From Nocardioides kribbensis (lineage in GTDB: Bacteria; Actinomycetota; Actinomycetes; Propionibacteriales; Nocardioidaceae): a DNA stretch of 64,000 nucleotides. The notes under the pieces were generated by a model. That model searched no databases. It was not told where the DNA came from and saw nothing but the letters and a program-made list of their open reading frames with translations. The position numbers and the translations under genes were made by a program. Of the stretch, positions 49,881 to 59,087 are shown in pieces; positions within the stretch are counted from its first letter, which is position 1; every line of letters begins with the position of its first letter. Where the stretch lies: positions 248,001 to 312,000 of the forward strand of contig NZ_JADCLL010000004.1 in the NCBI RefSeq assembly GCF_015070375.1, given 5' to 3'.

Positions 49881-50753
49881 CTACAGCGCGGTGGTGCCGC
49901 GGGCGACCACGACGGCCGGGCCGGTCATCAGCACGCGGTCCTGCGGGGTCCAGGCGATCGTGAGCGTGCCGCCCGGCAGGTCCACGCGGTACTCCGCACC
50001 GTCGGCCGGCCCGAGCCCGTCGGCCTCGGCCGCCGCCACCATGACCGCGCAGGCCCCGGTGCCGCACGAGCGGGTCTCGCCGGAGCCGCGCTCGTGCACC
50101 CGCATCGCGACGTGCCGCTCCCCCCGGCGTACGACGAACTCCACGTTGACGCCCGCGGGGTAGACCGCGGGGTCGTGCCCGGGGGCCTCGCGCAGGGCCC
50201 CGACGGGCCCGGTGGGGGCGAGGTCGTCGACGAAGGCCACCGCGTGGGGGTTGCCCATGTCGACGTGACGCGCCGGCCAGCGGGTCGCGCCGACGGTGAC
50301 CTCCGTGTGGCCGAGCAGGGCCGGCGGGCCCATGTCGACGGCGACCAGGTCGCCCTCGAGCCGGATGGTCTTGACCCCGTCGCGCGTGGCCACCGGGAGG
50401 GGGCGCGCCGGGTCGGCGAGGCCCTCCTCGACCAGGTGGCGGGCGAAGACCCGGATGCCGTTGCCGCACATCTCCGAGACCGACCCGTCGGCGTTGCGGT
50501 AGTCCATGAACCACTCCGGGGAGCCCTCCGGTGCGGGCGAGCCGGGGCCGGCCACCCCGCCGTCGAGGGCCGCGGTGCGCACGACGCGCAGCACGCCGTC
50601 GCCCCCGATGCCCGCCCGGCGGTCGCACAGCGCCCTGACCCGGGCGGGGTCGAGGTCGCCGTGGACCGTGCCGTCGTGGTCGGGCAGGAGCACGAAGTCG
50701 TTCTCGGTGCCGTGCCCCTTGAGGAAGGGGTAGGGCGTGCGGTGCGCGGGCAT
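49881..50753 (-). CDS. dapF: Diaminopimelate epimerase
   Basis: 290 residues. FLKGHGTENDFVLLPD, the catalytic Cys96 in EMCGNGIRVFA and Cys230 in GETRSCGTGACAV, plus GNPHAVAFVDD are all in place. It converts LL- to meso-diaminopimelate for peptidoglycan and lysine, which fits the mDAP-type NlpC/P60 enzyme encoded earlier. It lies 16 nt after ggt in the same direction and before hflX, as in other actinobacteria (miaA-dapF-hflX). Confidence 0.96.
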   Translation of the reverse strand: MPAHRTPYPFLKGHGTENDFVLLPDHDGTVHGDLDPARVRALCDRRAGIGGDGVLRVVRTAALDGGVAGPGSPAPEGSPEWFMDYRNADGSVSEMCGNGIRVFARHLVEEGLADPARPLPVATRDGVKTIRLEGDLVAVDMGPPALLGHTEVTVGATRWPARHVDMGNPHAVAFVDDLAPTGPVGALREAPGHDPAVYPAGVNVEFVVRRGERHVAMRVHERGSGETRSCGTGACAVMVAAAEADGLGPADGAEYRVDLPGGTLTIAWTPQDRVLMTGPAVVVARGTTAL

Positions 50754-50769
50754 GGGTCGATCCTCCCGC

Positions 50770-52701
50770 TCAGCCGGTCGGGTCGAGGACCCGGGCCGAG
50801 CCCCCGCCGCGGCGCTCCGGCTCCGCGACGGCGGTGAGCCGCCTGCGGGGGCCGAACTCGATCGCGGTGAGGGCGCCGATCTCGGCCTGCGAGGTGAAGG
50901 CGTCGCCGGCGGGCTGGAGGTCGTGGCCGTAGGCCTCCAGGGCGGCGCCGTAGCGGTCGATGAACCCGGGCTCGGCGCTGACGGCGGGGGTGTTGCGCTG
51001 GGAGCCGCGCGGGTCGGCGACGACCTCGGTGATCGGCAGGCTGCGGTCGAGGTAGCCCACGATGCTCTGCAGCACCGTGGTGATGATCGTCGACCCGCCG
51101 GGCGAGCCGATCGCCAGGACCGGCACGGTGCGCTCCCCCGCGCCGTCGCCGACCTGCTCGGTGATGATCGTGGGCGCCATGGAGCTGCGCGGGCGCTTGC
51201 CGGGCTGGAGCCGGTTGGGGTCGGTGCGGTCGAACTCGAGGCTGAAGTCGGTGAGCTCGTTGTTGAGCAGGAAGCCGCGCCCGGGCACGACGATGCCCGA
51301 CCCGCCGGTCTGCTCGATGGTGAGGGTGTAGGAGACGACGTCGCCCCAGCGGTCGGCGGTGGTGAGGTGGGTGGTCTCGACGTTCTCGTGGTCCTCCGCG
51401 ACCGCCCCGGCGCGGGCGGTGTCGCAGTCGGCCCCGGTGGCGTCGAGGTCGCCCGCGGCCACGGGCTTCGTCGCGGCGCGGTCGGGGTCGATCAGGCAGG
51501 CCCGGGAGGCCGCGAACCGCTCCGAGAGCAGCCGCCGGCGGGGCACGTCGACGAAGGCGGGGTCGCCGACGTACTCCGCGCGGTCGGCGAAGGCCAGGGC
51601 GCTGGCCTCGAGGTAGTGGTGGAGCACGTCGACGTCGTCGAGCTCCGGCAGGGGGAACCGCTCGAGCACCTGGAGCGCCTCGCCGACGGTCGTGCCGCCG
51701 CTGGAGGACCCGGCCATGCCCCACACGTCGTAGCCGCGGTAGTCGACGCGGGTCGGGGCCCGGTCGACCGCGCGGTAGGCGGCGAGGTCGCGGCGCTGGA
51801 GGTGCCCGCGGGGCACCGGCAGGTCGGTCGAGGCCGTGACCGGCGGGCGCCGCGCGGCACGTACGACGTCGCCGGCCAGGTCGCCGCGGTAGAACGCCCG
51901 GGTGCCGCGCCGGCCGACGAGGTCGTAGGTGGCGGCCAGGTCGGGGTTGCGGAAGGTCGAGCCCACGGCCGGGACCTCGCCCCCGGGCAGGAAGAGCCGC
52001 CGGGTGGACCGGAAGGCCGAGAAGCGCTCGACGTTGTCCTCGGTCTGGTCGGCGAAGGTCTGGTCAACCTCGAAGCCGGTGCGGGCCAGCCGGGCGGCCG
52101 GCCTCAGCGCGCGGCGCAGCGGCACGCTGCCCCACCGCTCGAGGGCCCGCTCCCAGGTGGCGAGGGTGCCGGGCGTGCCGACCGAGACGCCGCTGGTCAC
52201 CAGGTCGGGGGTGAACGGGTAGGGCTCACCGGTCCCGGGGTCGAGGAAGGCGTCGCGCGGGACCGACAGCGGGGCGGTCTCGCGCCCGTCGACGGTGGAC
52301 ACCTTCCCGGTGCGCCCGTCGAGGTGCACGAAGTAGCCCCCGCCGCCGATGCCGGCGCTGTAGGGCTCGGTCACGCCCAGCGCCGCCGCCGTGGCGACGG
52401 CGGCGTCGACGGCGTTGCCGCCGCGCTTGAGCACGGCCATGCCGACGCGGGTGGCGTAGGGGTCGACCGAGGTGACGGCGCCCCCGGTGCCGACCGCGGT
52501 GGCCTGCTTGGGCGGCACCCCGGCGCGGGCGGCGGGCGCGTCGGCCGGTCCGACCACGCCGACGGGGCCGACGGGGCCGACGTCCGAGCCGGTGTCGGGG
52601 GCGTCGGGCGCGGCGAGGGCCGGCGCGGCCACCAGGGCGCAGGAGAGCGCCGCGACCGCGGCGGCCAGGCGGGAGGGACGGGGCGGGCGGGGGCGTCGCA
52701 T
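50770..52701 (-). CDS. ggt: Gamma-glutamyltransferase
   Basis: 643 residues. Signal peptide (RLAAAVAALSCALVAAPALAA), then the large subunit (GTGGAVTSVDPYATRVGMAVL, GGNAVDAAVATAAALGV, GIGGGGYFVHLD) and, after self-cleavage before Thr443 or Thr444 (ETTHLTTAD), the small subunit (GRGFLLNNELTDFS, RPRSSMAPTIITE, GSPGGSTIITTV). It transfers or hydrolyses gamma-glutamyl groups, for example of glutathione or mycothiol-related peptides, outside the cell. The ATG at 52701 is preceded by GGAG. Confidence 0.93.
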   Translation of the reverse strand: MRRPRPPRPSRLAAAVAALSCALVAAPALAAPDAPDTGSDVGPVGPVGVVGPADAPAARAGVPPKQATAVGTGGAVTSVDPYATRVGMAVLKRGGNAVDAAVATAAALGVTEPYSAGIGGGGYFVHLDGRTGKVSTVDGRETAPLSVPRDAFLDPGTGEPYPFTPDLVTSGVSVGTPGTLATWERALERWGSVPLRRALRPAARLARTGFEVDQTFADQTEDNVERFSAFRSTRRLFLPGGEVPAVGSTFRNPDLAATYDLVGRRGTRAFYRGDLAGDVVRAARRPPVTASTDLPVPRGHLQRRDLAAYRAVDRAPTRVDYRGYDVWGMAGSSSGGTTVGEALQVLERFPLPELDDVDVLHHYLEASALAFADRAEYVGDPAFVDVPRRRLLSERFAASRACLIDPDRAATKPVAAGDLDATGADCDTARAGAVAEDHENVETTHLTTADRWGDVVSYTLTIEQTGGSGIVVPGRGFLLNNELTDFSLEFDRTDPNRLQPGKRPRSSMAPTIITEQVGDGAGERTVPVLAIGSPGGSTIITTVLQSIVGYLDRSLPITEVVADPRGSQRNTPAVSAEPGFIDRYGAALEAYGHDLQPAGDAFTSQAEIGALTAIEFGPRRRLTAVAEPERRGGGSARVLDPTG

Positions 52702-52831
52702 CACGGGGCTCCGAGAGGTGGGGTGGTCGGCGGCGGCCCGGGGGCGGCCTGCGGGTGCCGCCCATCCTGCACCAGGTCGCCGACCGACGGCAGGCCTCAC
52801 CGGCCCGCGGTGGCGACCCCTCGGCGCGGCC

Positions 52832-53374
52832 TCAGCCGCGCGGGCCCACCACGTCGTAGGTCGCGCAGAGCAGGTCGCCGTTGCGGGCCAGGTCGACCAG
52901 CCTGAGGTCGAAGGGACGGGGGAAGAGCGGGCGCCCCGCCCCCAGCGTGACCGGCGCGATCGAGACCACCAGGCGGTCGAGGTGGCCGGCCAGCGCCCAC
53001 TGCGCCGCCAGGTCGCCGCCGCCGACGACCCACACGTCGCCCCCGGCCGCTCCCGCCACGACCTCGGGCCAGACCTCCTCCACCCCGCCGCCGACGAACC
53101 GGACGTCGCCCTCGGCCTCGGGGAAGGTGCGGTGGGTGAAGACCCAGCACGGGATGTCGTAGCCCCACGGCTCGCCGGTGGCGGCGGCGTGGTCGAGCAG
53201 CCACTGGTAGGTGGTCGCGCCCATCACCATCGCCCCGATGCCGGCGATGAAGCCGGTGTAGCCCATGGGCCCGTCGGCGTCGGTGTCCTGGGTGAAGAGC
53301 CAGTCCAGGGAGTCGTGCTCGTCGGCGAGGAAGCCGTCGAGCGTGGTCGCGGTGTAGTAGGTCACCCGGGTCAC
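52832..53374 (-). CDS. Dihydrofolate reductase-like (RibD C-terminal type) protein
   Basis: 180 residues. VTYYTATTLDGFLAD, GAMVMGATTYQWLLD, WVFTHRTFPEAEG, VWVVGGGDLAAQWAL and VTLGAGRPLFP are the blocks of RibD_C/YwjB-type reductases, which resemble DHFR but usually reduce other substrates. Its GTG overlaps the miaA stop by 4 nt (GTGA), so it is the second gene of a miaA operon. An alternative GTG lies three codons inside. Confidence 0.88.
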   Translation of the reverse strand: MTRVTYYTATTLDGFLADEHDSLDWLFTQDTDADGPMGYTGFIAGIGAMVMGATTYQWLLDHAAATGEPWGYDIPCWVFTHRTFPEAEGDVRFVGGGVEEVWPEVVAGAAGGDVWVVGGGDLAAQWALAGHLDRLVVSIAPVTLGAGRPLFPRPFDLRLVDLARNGDLLCATYDVVGPRG

Positions 53375-54339
53375 GGGGTCGATCCTGCCCCGTCCACGGC
53401 GCGGTGCACGGCCTCCAGCGCGCGGTCGAGCCGCTCCGGGTCGTCGTGGCGCACCCAGACGACCCGGGGGTCCTTGCGGAACCACCCGTCCTGGCGCCGC
53501 GCGAAGCGCCGCGTCGCGCTCACGGTGCGCTCGCGCGCCTCCTCGAGCCCCAGCTCCCCGGCGAGGTACGCCGCGACCTCGCGGTAGCCGATGGCCCGCA
53601 CCGCCGTGCGCCCCTCGGCCAGGCCCTCGCCCAGCAGCCGCTCCACCTCGGCCACCAGGCCGCCGGCGAACATCGCGTCGACCCGCTGCTCGATGCGGGC
53701 GTCGAGGGTCGGCCGGTCGATGTCCACGCCCACCTGCACGGTCGCGGGCCCGACGTACTCCAGGCGGGGCAGGGAGGCGCTGTAGGGGCGACCGGTGAGC
53801 TCGACCACCTCGAGTGCGCGCACCGTGCGCCGACCGTTCTCGACCAGGATGCGGGAGGCGGCCTCCGGGTCGACGGCGGCGAGGCGGGCGTGCATCGCCA
53901 CCGGCCCGACCTCGGCCAGCTCCGCCTCCAGCCGCGAGCGCAGGGCCTCGTCGGTGCCCGGGAAGTCGAAGCGGTCGAGCACGGCGCGGGTGTAGAGCGC
54001 CGAGCCACCCACCAGCACCGGCACGCGGCGCCGCCCACGGAGGTCGTCGACCACGTCGCGGGCCCACCGCTGGAACTGCGCGACGCTGGCCGACCCGCGC
54101 ACGTCGAGCACGTCGAGCAGGTGGTGCGGCACACCCCGGCGCTCCCCGACCGGGAGCTTGGCCGTGCCGACGTCCATGCCGCGGTAGACCTGCATGGCGT
54201 CGGTGTTGACCACCTCGCCGCCCAGCGCCTCGGCCAGGTCGAGCGACAGCGCGGTCTTGCCCGAGGCCGTCGCCCCGACGACCGCCACCACGGGCACGGG
54301 TCCGCACACCCCCTCGGGCGTCCCGTCGGCGCTGGTCAT
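53371..54339 (-). CDS. miaA: tRNA dimethylallyltransferase
   Basis: 322 residues. VAVVGATASGKTALSLDLAE (P-loop), NTDAMQVYRGMDVGTAK, PHHLLDVLDV, VLVGGSALYTRAVLD, RAIGYREVAAYLAG and SATRRFARRQDGWFRKDP are the full family series. It adds a dimethylallyl group to A37 of tRNAs; miaB, which thiomethylates the product, is encoded 2.6 kb upstream on the same strand. ATG at 54339 is the first codon consistent with the family start. Confidence 0.96.
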   Translation of the reverse strand: MTSADGTPEGVCGPVPVVAVVGATASGKTALSLDLAEALGGEVVNTDAMQVYRGMDVGTAKLPVGERRGVPHHLLDVLDVRGSASVAQFQRWARDVVDDLRGRRRVPVLVGGSALYTRAVLDRFDFPGTDEALRSRLEAELAEVGPVAMHARLAAVDPEAASRILVENGRRTVRALEVVELTGRPYSASLPRLEYVGPATVQVGVDIDRPTLDARIEQRVDAMFAGGLVAEVERLLGEGLAEGRTAVRAIGYREVAAYLAGELGLEEARERTVSATRRFARRQDGWFRKDPRVVWVRHDDPERLDRALEAVHRAVDGAGSTP

Positions 54340-54430
54340 GTCGTTAGTGTGGCAAGCACGGACCGCCCCCGCGGCGACCACCCGGCACGACGCGACATCC
54401 CAGCCATCCCGAGGCGACACAGGAGACGAC

Positions 54431-54709
54431 ATGGGCCTCTTCGACAAGGCCAGGCTCGACAAGGTCAAGCGCCAGGTCAGCGACGCCGTCGACAAGCACG
54501 GCGACAAGATCTCCGGTGGCATCGACAAGGCCGCCGCGGCCGCCGACAAGCGCACCGGCGGCAAGCACAGCGACAAGATCGCCAAGGGCGTGGCCAAGGC
54601 CAAGGACGGCCTCGACAAGCTCGACGGCAAGAACGACGACTTCCGCGACGGGCCCGCCGGCCCCGCGGGTCCGACCGGGCCCACCGGCCCCGCAGGAGGC
54701 CCCCGATGA
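54431..54709 (+). CDS. MT0933-like antitoxin-family protein with collagen-like tail
   Basis: 92 residues. The body (MGLFDKARLDKVKRQVSDAV, HGDKISGGIDKAAAAADKRTGGKHSDKI) matches the MT0933 antitoxin family of actinobacteria. The C-terminus is GPAGPAGPTGPTGPAGG, five collagen-like Gly-X-Y triplets, not usual for the family. AGGAG stands 6 nt before the ATG. No obvious toxin gene is beside it; an antitoxin role is therefore doubtful. Its stop overlaps the next ATG by 4 nt. Confidence 0.75.
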   Translation: MGLFDKARLDKVKRQVSDAVDKHGDKISGGIDKAAAAADKRTGGKHSDKIAKGVAKAKDGLDKLDGKNDDFRDGPAGPAGPTGPTGPAGGPR

Positions 54710-54870
54710 GCCAGCCCGTGCCCGAGGAGCGCAACGACGCCTACGACCTCACCGAGGAGCCGCCCGGGGAGCACTCCAGCGACCTGCCCGGCGGCGGCGA
54801 CGGCGACCAGGCCGCCGAGGCCGCCCAGGAGGAGAACGCCGAGACCTCCCTGGACCAGCCGTCCCAGTGA
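54706..54870 (+). CDS. Short acidic protein, unknown
   Basis: 54 residues, rich in Glu, Gln, Pro and Gly (PEERNDAYDLTEEPPGEHSS), probably disordered. It is supported by ATGA and GTGA overlaps with both neighbours, which make a chain of three coupled genes, and by the GGAGG 7 nt before its ATG. No family. Confidence 0.6.
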   Translation: MSQPVPEERNDAYDLTEEPPGEHSSDLPGGGDGDQAAEAAQEENAETSLDQPSQ

Positions 54871-55373
54871 CCACCGCCTCCACCCCGGCCGGCCGCACCC
54901 CCCAGGAGCTCGGTCGCTTCGTGGTCGTCCCGGCGGCCTACGTCTTCCTCACCCGCGACGGGGCCCACGGCACCGAGGTGCTGCTGCAGCTGCGCCGGGG
55001 CACCGGCTACATGGACGACCACTGGGCCGCGGCCGCCGCCGGCCACGTGGAGCAGGGCGAGACGGCCTACGCCGCCGCCCAGCGCGAGGCCACCGAGGAG
55101 CTCGGCGTGAGCGACCTCGACCTCACCTTCGTCACCGCGATGCACCGCACCCGCGGCGGCGAGCCGATCGACGAGCGCATCGACTTCTTCTTCACCGCGC
55201 GCGCCTGGACCGGGGAGCCGCGCGTCGTCGAGCCCGAGAAGTGCGCCGGCCTGCGCTGGGTGGGTCTCGGCGAGCTCGGCGAGCTGCCGCAGCCCGTGGT
55301 GCCCCACGAGCGGGCCGTGCTCTCGGCCCTCGGCGCCGGCACGACCACGCCGTACTCGACCTTCGGCTTCTGA
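54867..55373 (+). CDS. NUDIX hydrolase
   Basis: 168 residues. The NUDIX box GHVEQGETAYAAAQREATEE plus LGV is intact (G-x5-E-x7-REUTEELG pattern), after FVVVPAAYVFLTRDG and before LDLTFVTAMHRTRGGEP. These pyrophosphatases hydrolyse nucleoside diphosphates linked to another group. GTG start overlapping the previous stop. Substrate unknown. Confidence 0.9.
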   Translation: MTTASTPAGRTPQELGRFVVVPAAYVFLTRDGAHGTEVLLQLRRGTGYMDDHWAAAAAGHVEQGETAYAAAQREATEELGVSDLDLTFVTAMHRTRGGEPIDERIDFFFTARAWTGEPRVVEPEKCAGLRWVGLGELGELPQPVVPHERAVLSALGAGTTTPYSTFGF

Positions 55374-55449
55374 CGCAGCCGGCGGACCCTCCGCCGCAGC
55401 ACTCCACCCGACCCCCGCACACCCGACCCCCGACACCCAGGAGGCCCCG

Positions 55450-55746
55450 ATGAGCGAGACCCCCCAGGACCAGACCGACGAGACCACCGCGCAGGACCAG
55501 GGCGACCTGGGCCCGATGCCGGAGCCCTCGATCGAGCCCGGCGAGCCCAACCCCGGGGGCGCCGACGCCCTCGACACCGGCGAGCAGGAGGTCATCGTGC
55601 CCGACCTCCCCCCGGAGTCGAACCCGGCCACCGAGGACTCCCCCGTGGCCACCCGCGAGCGCGAGGACACCAGCACCAAGGCCACCCGCTCCCCCGGCGG
55701 CGAGGACGAGGGTCCCGACGCCGACGACGAGGACGCCCCCGTCTGA
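55450..55746 (+). CDS. Acidic low-complexity protein, unknown
   Basis: 98 residues, dominated by Asp, Glu, Pro and Thr (SETPQDQTDETTAQDQGDLG; ending DEGPDADDEDAPV), similar in style to the short acidic protein at 54706-54870. AGGAGG precedes the ATG by about 6 nt. It is likely disordered. No known family. Confidence 0.6.
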   Translation: MSETPQDQTDETTAQDQGDLGPMPEPSIEPGEPNPGGADALDTGEQEVIVPDLPPESNPATEDSPVATREREDTSTKATRSPGGEDEGPDADDEDAPV

Positions 55747-55773
55747 GCGTCGCCCACGCCGGACGCCGCCGGA

Positions 55774-55884
55774 GCCGAACGGGCACAGTGCCGATCAGCC
55801 CGGCCCGCACGGTGGTCGACCCGCGACGTCGCGCGGGTCAGGGACGGTGCGGCACCCCGGGCACAGGCACTGTGCCCGTTCGGC
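55774..55884. repeat. Inverted-repeat pair A, 19-bp arms
   Basis: gccgaacgggcacagtgcc (55774-55792) and its exact complement (55866-55884) enclose the last part of the DUF559 gene; the right arm codes for Ala-Glu-Arg-Ala-Gln-Cys. The loop is 73 nt. The core 17-mer recurs in pair B. Confidence 0.85.
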
Positions 55885-56739
55885 CACGGCGGCCCGCAGG
55901 GTCTCGGTCACACGGTGCGGCCGGCCGACGACCTCCTCGTAGGAGAAGCGCAGCACGAGCCACCCGGCCACGCTGAGGGCGTCGTAGCGCCGGCAGTCCT
56001 CGGCGAGCGCGCTGCGCGACCCGTGCCACGCGAACGAGTCGGCCTCCAGCACCAGGCGCAGCCGCCGGTCGAGGAGGTCGGGACGCCCCAGGAAGCCCGG
56101 GTCGTGGATGCTCACCTGGGGCTCCACCCGCAGCCCCGGTACGTCGAGGGCCGCGGCCCGCAGCGCCGACTCGAAGGGGCCGCTGGCCAGGAGGCTCGCC
56201 TCACCCGCCACGCGCCGCACCTGCGCGGTCGCAGGACCACGTGCCTCCCGCGCCACTCGGTCGAGCGCTGACCGCGGCACCCCTGCGCGCAGCGCGGAGT
56301 CGGCGACGGCGAGGCCCTCGGCGAAGGGCAGGTGGCGCAGGCAGTCGCGCAGCGTGCGCTCCCGTGCGGTGACACCGTCCTCGACGTCCACGGCGGGGTC
56401 GAGGCGCGACCAGCGCACCTGCACGCCGCGTGCCTGTGCCGGCGTGACCCTGCGGTTGCGCGGCACCGTGACCACCGGTCGCGACGGCGGCGTGAGCACC
56501 GCCCATCCCCAGTGGAGCGCGGCGCTGAGGTGGGACACCGTGCCGGTCAGCCGGTGGGCGGCGGCGCGCGCCTCGTCCACCGCCGGCAGCGCGTAGCGGC
56601 CGCGGGCCAGCACCACCACGTCGCCGGCAGCGAGCGCGCGGTCGACCTCGGCCCGACTCCCCACCGCCTCCACCAGGTCGTGCCGCGAGGCCACCCCGCC
56701 GAGCCGGGTCAGCACCTCCACCACGCACGCCGACGCCAT
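55795..56739 (-). CDS. DUF559/AbiEi-like protein (putative Vsr-fold endonuclease)
   Basis: 314 residues. The N-terminal half (VVEVLTRLGGVASRHDLVEAV, VVVLARGRYALPAVDE) is a winged helix of the AbiEi/type IV antitoxin kind. The C-terminal half (ESALRAAALDVPGLRVEPQV, GFLGRPDLLDRRLRLVLEAD, WLVLRFSYEEVV) is the DUF559 restriction-endonuclease-like core, with Glu and Asp residues for metal binding. Such proteins are common and variable in actinobacteria; a stand-alone role is unknown. Both ends are marked by inverted repeats. Confidence 0.8.
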   Translation of the reverse strand: MASACVVEVLTRLGGVASRHDLVEAVGSRAEVDRALAAGDVVVLARGRYALPAVDEARAAAHRLTGTVSHLSAALHWGWAVLTPPSRPVVTVPRNRRVTPAQARGVQVRWSRLDPAVDVEDGVTARERTLRDCLRHLPFAEGLAVADSALRAGVPRSALDRVAREARGPATAQVRRVAGEASLLASGPFESALRAAALDVPGLRVEPQVSIHDPGFLGRPDLLDRRLRLVLEADSFAWHGSRSALAEDCRRYDALSVAGWLVLRFSYEEVVGRPHRVTETLRAAVAERAQCLCPGCRTVPDPRDVAGRPPCGPG

Positions 56740-56794
56740 GCGCCGATGGTGCCCGGCGCAGGCGTGGTGGTGCGGGTGCTCTCCACAGCCGCGG

Positions 56795-56896
56795 AGCCGA
56801 ACGGGCACAGTCGCCCGCCGGCGTCCCGACCCGCCGGCCGCGCCCCGTCGTACCGCAGCCCGCCGGGCGGCACGTGACGACTGTGCCCGTTCGGCT
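56795..56896. repeat. Inverted-repeat pair B, 17-bp arms
   Basis: agccgaacgggcacagt (56795-56811) and its exact complement (56880-56896) lie in the intergenic region upstream of the DUF559 gene and downstream of miaB, separated by 68 nt. The arms share the same 16-bp core as pair A, giving four copies in 1.1 kb. Confidence 0.85.
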
Positions 56897-56935
56897 ACGG
56901 CGCCCACCGGCCCCGACCGCTCGGGTCGGCGCGGG

Positions 56936-58498
56936 TCAGCCGCAGGCGTTGACGGGCGGCAGCGGGGCCGGCACGCCGACGCCCGGCATGCCGAGCCCCA
57001 CGCCGGCGCTCGCGGCGGGGGCGGCGGTGCGGGCCTCCCACGCGTCGCCCGACCGGGTGCGTCGCGAGCCGAGTACGCGGTCGGCGACCAGGTGGTGCGG
57101 AGCGGCGTGGGTGATCTCCACCGTGACCCGGTCGCCGGGGCGCACGCGCTCCTCGGGGGCGGCGAAGTGCACGAGACGGTTGTCGGGCGCACGTCCCGAC
57201 AGCCGCAGCGTCTCGGCGTCCTTGCGGCCCTCGCCCTCGGCCACCATCAGCTCGACGGTGCGCCCCACGAGGGCCTTGTTCTCCTCCCAGGCGATCTCGT
57301 CGACCAGGGCGGCCAGGCGCTGGTAGCGCTCCTTGACCACCGCGGGCGGCACCTGGTCGGGCAGCGTCGCGGCGGGGGTGCCGGGGCGCTTGGAGTACTG
57401 GAAGGTGAAGGCGCTGGCGAAGCGCGACTCGCGGACCACGCGCAGCGTCTCGGCGAAGTCGTCCTCGGTCTCCCCGGGGAAGCCGACGATGATGTCGGTG
57501 GTGATCGCGGCGTCGGGGATCGCGGCACGCACCCGCTCGATGATCCCGAGGAACTTCGCCGAGCGGTAGGAGCGGCGCATGTCCCTGAGCACCTTGTCGG
57601 AGCCCGACTGCAGCGGCATGTGCAGCGAGGGCATGACGTTGGGGGTCTCGGCCATCGCCTCGATGACGTCGTCGGTGAACTCCGCGGGGTGCGGCGAGGT
57701 GAAGCGGACCCGCTCCAGCCCCTCGATGCTCCCGCAGGCGCGCAGCAGCTGGGAGAAGGCCTGCCGGTCGCCGAACTCCACGCCGTAGGCGTTGACGTTC
57801 TGCCCCAGCAGGGTGATCTCGCTGACGCCCTCGGCCACCAGCGCCTCGATCTCGGCCAGGATCTCCCCGGGGCGGCGGTCCCGCTCCTTGCCGCGCAGCG
57901 CGGGCACGATGCAGAAGGTGCAGGTGTTGTTGCAGCCCACCGACACGCTCACCCAGGCGGCGTACGCCGACTCCCGCCTGGTCGGCAGCGTGGAGGGGAA
58001 GACGTCGAGCGACTCCAGGATCTCGACCTGCGCCTCCTCCTGCACCCGGGCCCGCTCCAGCAGCACCGGGAGCGAGCCGATGTTGTGGGTGCCGAAGACG
58101 ACGTCGACGTAGGGCGCGCGCTCGGTGATCGTCGAGCGGTCCTTCTGCGCCAGGCAGCCGCCGACGGCGATCTGCATGCCGGGGTGGCGGGCCTTGACCG
58201 AGGCGAGGTGGCCCAGGTTGCCGTAGAGCTTATTGTCGGCGTTCTCCCGCACGGCGCAGGTGTTGAAGACCACCACGTCGGGCACGGCCTCCGCGGTGGT
58301 GCCGGCCTCGCCGGCCCCGGGGCGGGCGAAGGGGGCGTAGCCCGCGTCCTCCAGCAGGCCGGTGAGCCGCTCGGAGTCGTGGACGTTCATCTGGCACCCG
58401 TAGGTGCGGACCTCGTAGGTGCGGGTCGCCGCCGCGACGTCGGCCGTGGCTTCGGCGGACTCGACGGTGGCGGGGACGGTCTCGGGGGCAGCAGTCAT
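56936..58498 (-). CDS. miaB: tRNA-2-methylthio-N6-dimethylallyladenosine synthase
   Basis: 520 residues. The N-terminal cluster ligands are Cys35 (YGCQMN), Cys81 (NTCAVRENA) and Cys115 (GGCLAQ). The radical-SAM motif is Cys189/193/196 (CNNTCTFC). Radical domain and TRAM domain ([30 protein letters not shown]) follow. It methylthiolates i6A37 made by MiaA. The protein is longer than E. coli MiaB because of an Ala-rich N-terminus and a C-terminal Ala/Pro/Gly tail. ATG 58498. Confidence 0.96.
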   Translation of the reverse strand: MTAAPETVPATVESAEATADVAAATRTYEVRTYGCQMNVHDSERLTGLLEDAGYAPFARPGAGEAGTTAEAVPDVVVFNTCAVRENADNKLYGNLGHLASVKARHPGMQIAVGGCLAQKDRSTITERAPYVDVVFGTHNIGSLPVLLERARVQEEAQVEILESLDVFPSTLPTRRESAYAAWVSVSVGCNNTCTFCIVPALRGKERDRRPGEILAEIEALVAEGVSEITLLGQNVNAYGVEFGDRQAFSQLLRACGSIEGLERVRFTSPHPAEFTDDVIEAMAETPNVMPSLHMPLQSGSDKVLRDMRRSYRSAKFLGIIERVRAAIPDAAITTDIIVGFPGETEDDFAETLRVVRESRFASAFTFQYSKRPGTPAATLPDQVPPAVVKERYQRLAALVDEIAWEENKALVGRTVELMVAEGEGRKDAETLRLSGRAPDNRLVHFAAPEERVRPGDRVTVEITHAAPHHLVADRVLGSRRTRSGDAWEARTAAPAASAGVGLGMPGVGVPAPLPPVNACG

Positions 58499-58583
58499 GG
58501 CCGTCCCAGGGTACGGCGGCACCGTGGCGCCCACCCAACGCGCGCTGCGACCCCCCGGGCCCGGCCCCGGCCCGGCCGCCGGG

Positions 58584-59087
58584 TCAGGAGGCGCGGGCGG
58601 GCTTGGGGGTGACCCAGAGCCGGATGACGCCCTCGATGACGACGGTGCCGTCGTCGCGCACCCCGCGCACCCGCACGGGCACCTCGCCCCCGGCGGCGGG
58701 CAGCGTCTCGGAGGACCACTGCTCGGGGTCGGTCTCGGCGATGCAGGTGATGTCGCTGGTCGCCTTGGCGGTGTAGCGGACCTCCATGCCCTGGGGGATC
58801 CAGCGCTTGTCGGAGGGGATCGAGGCCTCGGCCAGGGCACCCATGGCCGCCTCGAGGCCGTTGCACAGCGCGATGGCGTGCACGGTGCCGATGTGGTTGT
58901 GCACGGCGCGACGCTTCGGGATCACGAGCTCGGCGCGGTGGGGCTCCAGCACGGTGAAGCGTGGGCGGATCGAGGCGAAGTAGGGCGCCTTCTGACCGAA
59001 GAGGACCGAGAACACCCGGGTGCCGACGCTCCGGCCGATCACGGGGAGGTTGCTGGTGGTGCGCCACAGCGAGAGGACCTGACTCAT
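58584..59087 (-). CDS. Hotdog-fold protein (DUF4442 family)
   Basis: 167 residues. [39 protein letters not shown] and [20 protein letters not shown] are typical of DUF4442 hotdog proteins related to acyl-CoA thioesterases. The His/Asn in [10 protein letters not shown] may sit in the active site. ATG at 59087; an in-frame codon 63 nt upstream is less likely. The upstream region to 59409 has no gene. Confidence 0.8.
   Translation of the reverse strand: MSQVLSLWRTTSNLPVIGRSVGTRVFSVLFGQKAPYFASIRPRFTVLEPHRAELVIPKRRAVHNHIGTVHAIALCNGLEAAMGALAEASIPSDKRWIPQGMEVRYTAKATSDITCIAETDPEQWSSETLPAAGGEVPVRVRGVRDDGTVVIEGVIRLWVTPKPARAS

Noticed and set aside
54431..54709. Complete toxin-antitoxin pair with the MT0933-like protein.
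   Set aside because: Neither neighbour resembles a toxin; the next frames are an acidic disordered protein and a NUDIX hydrolase.
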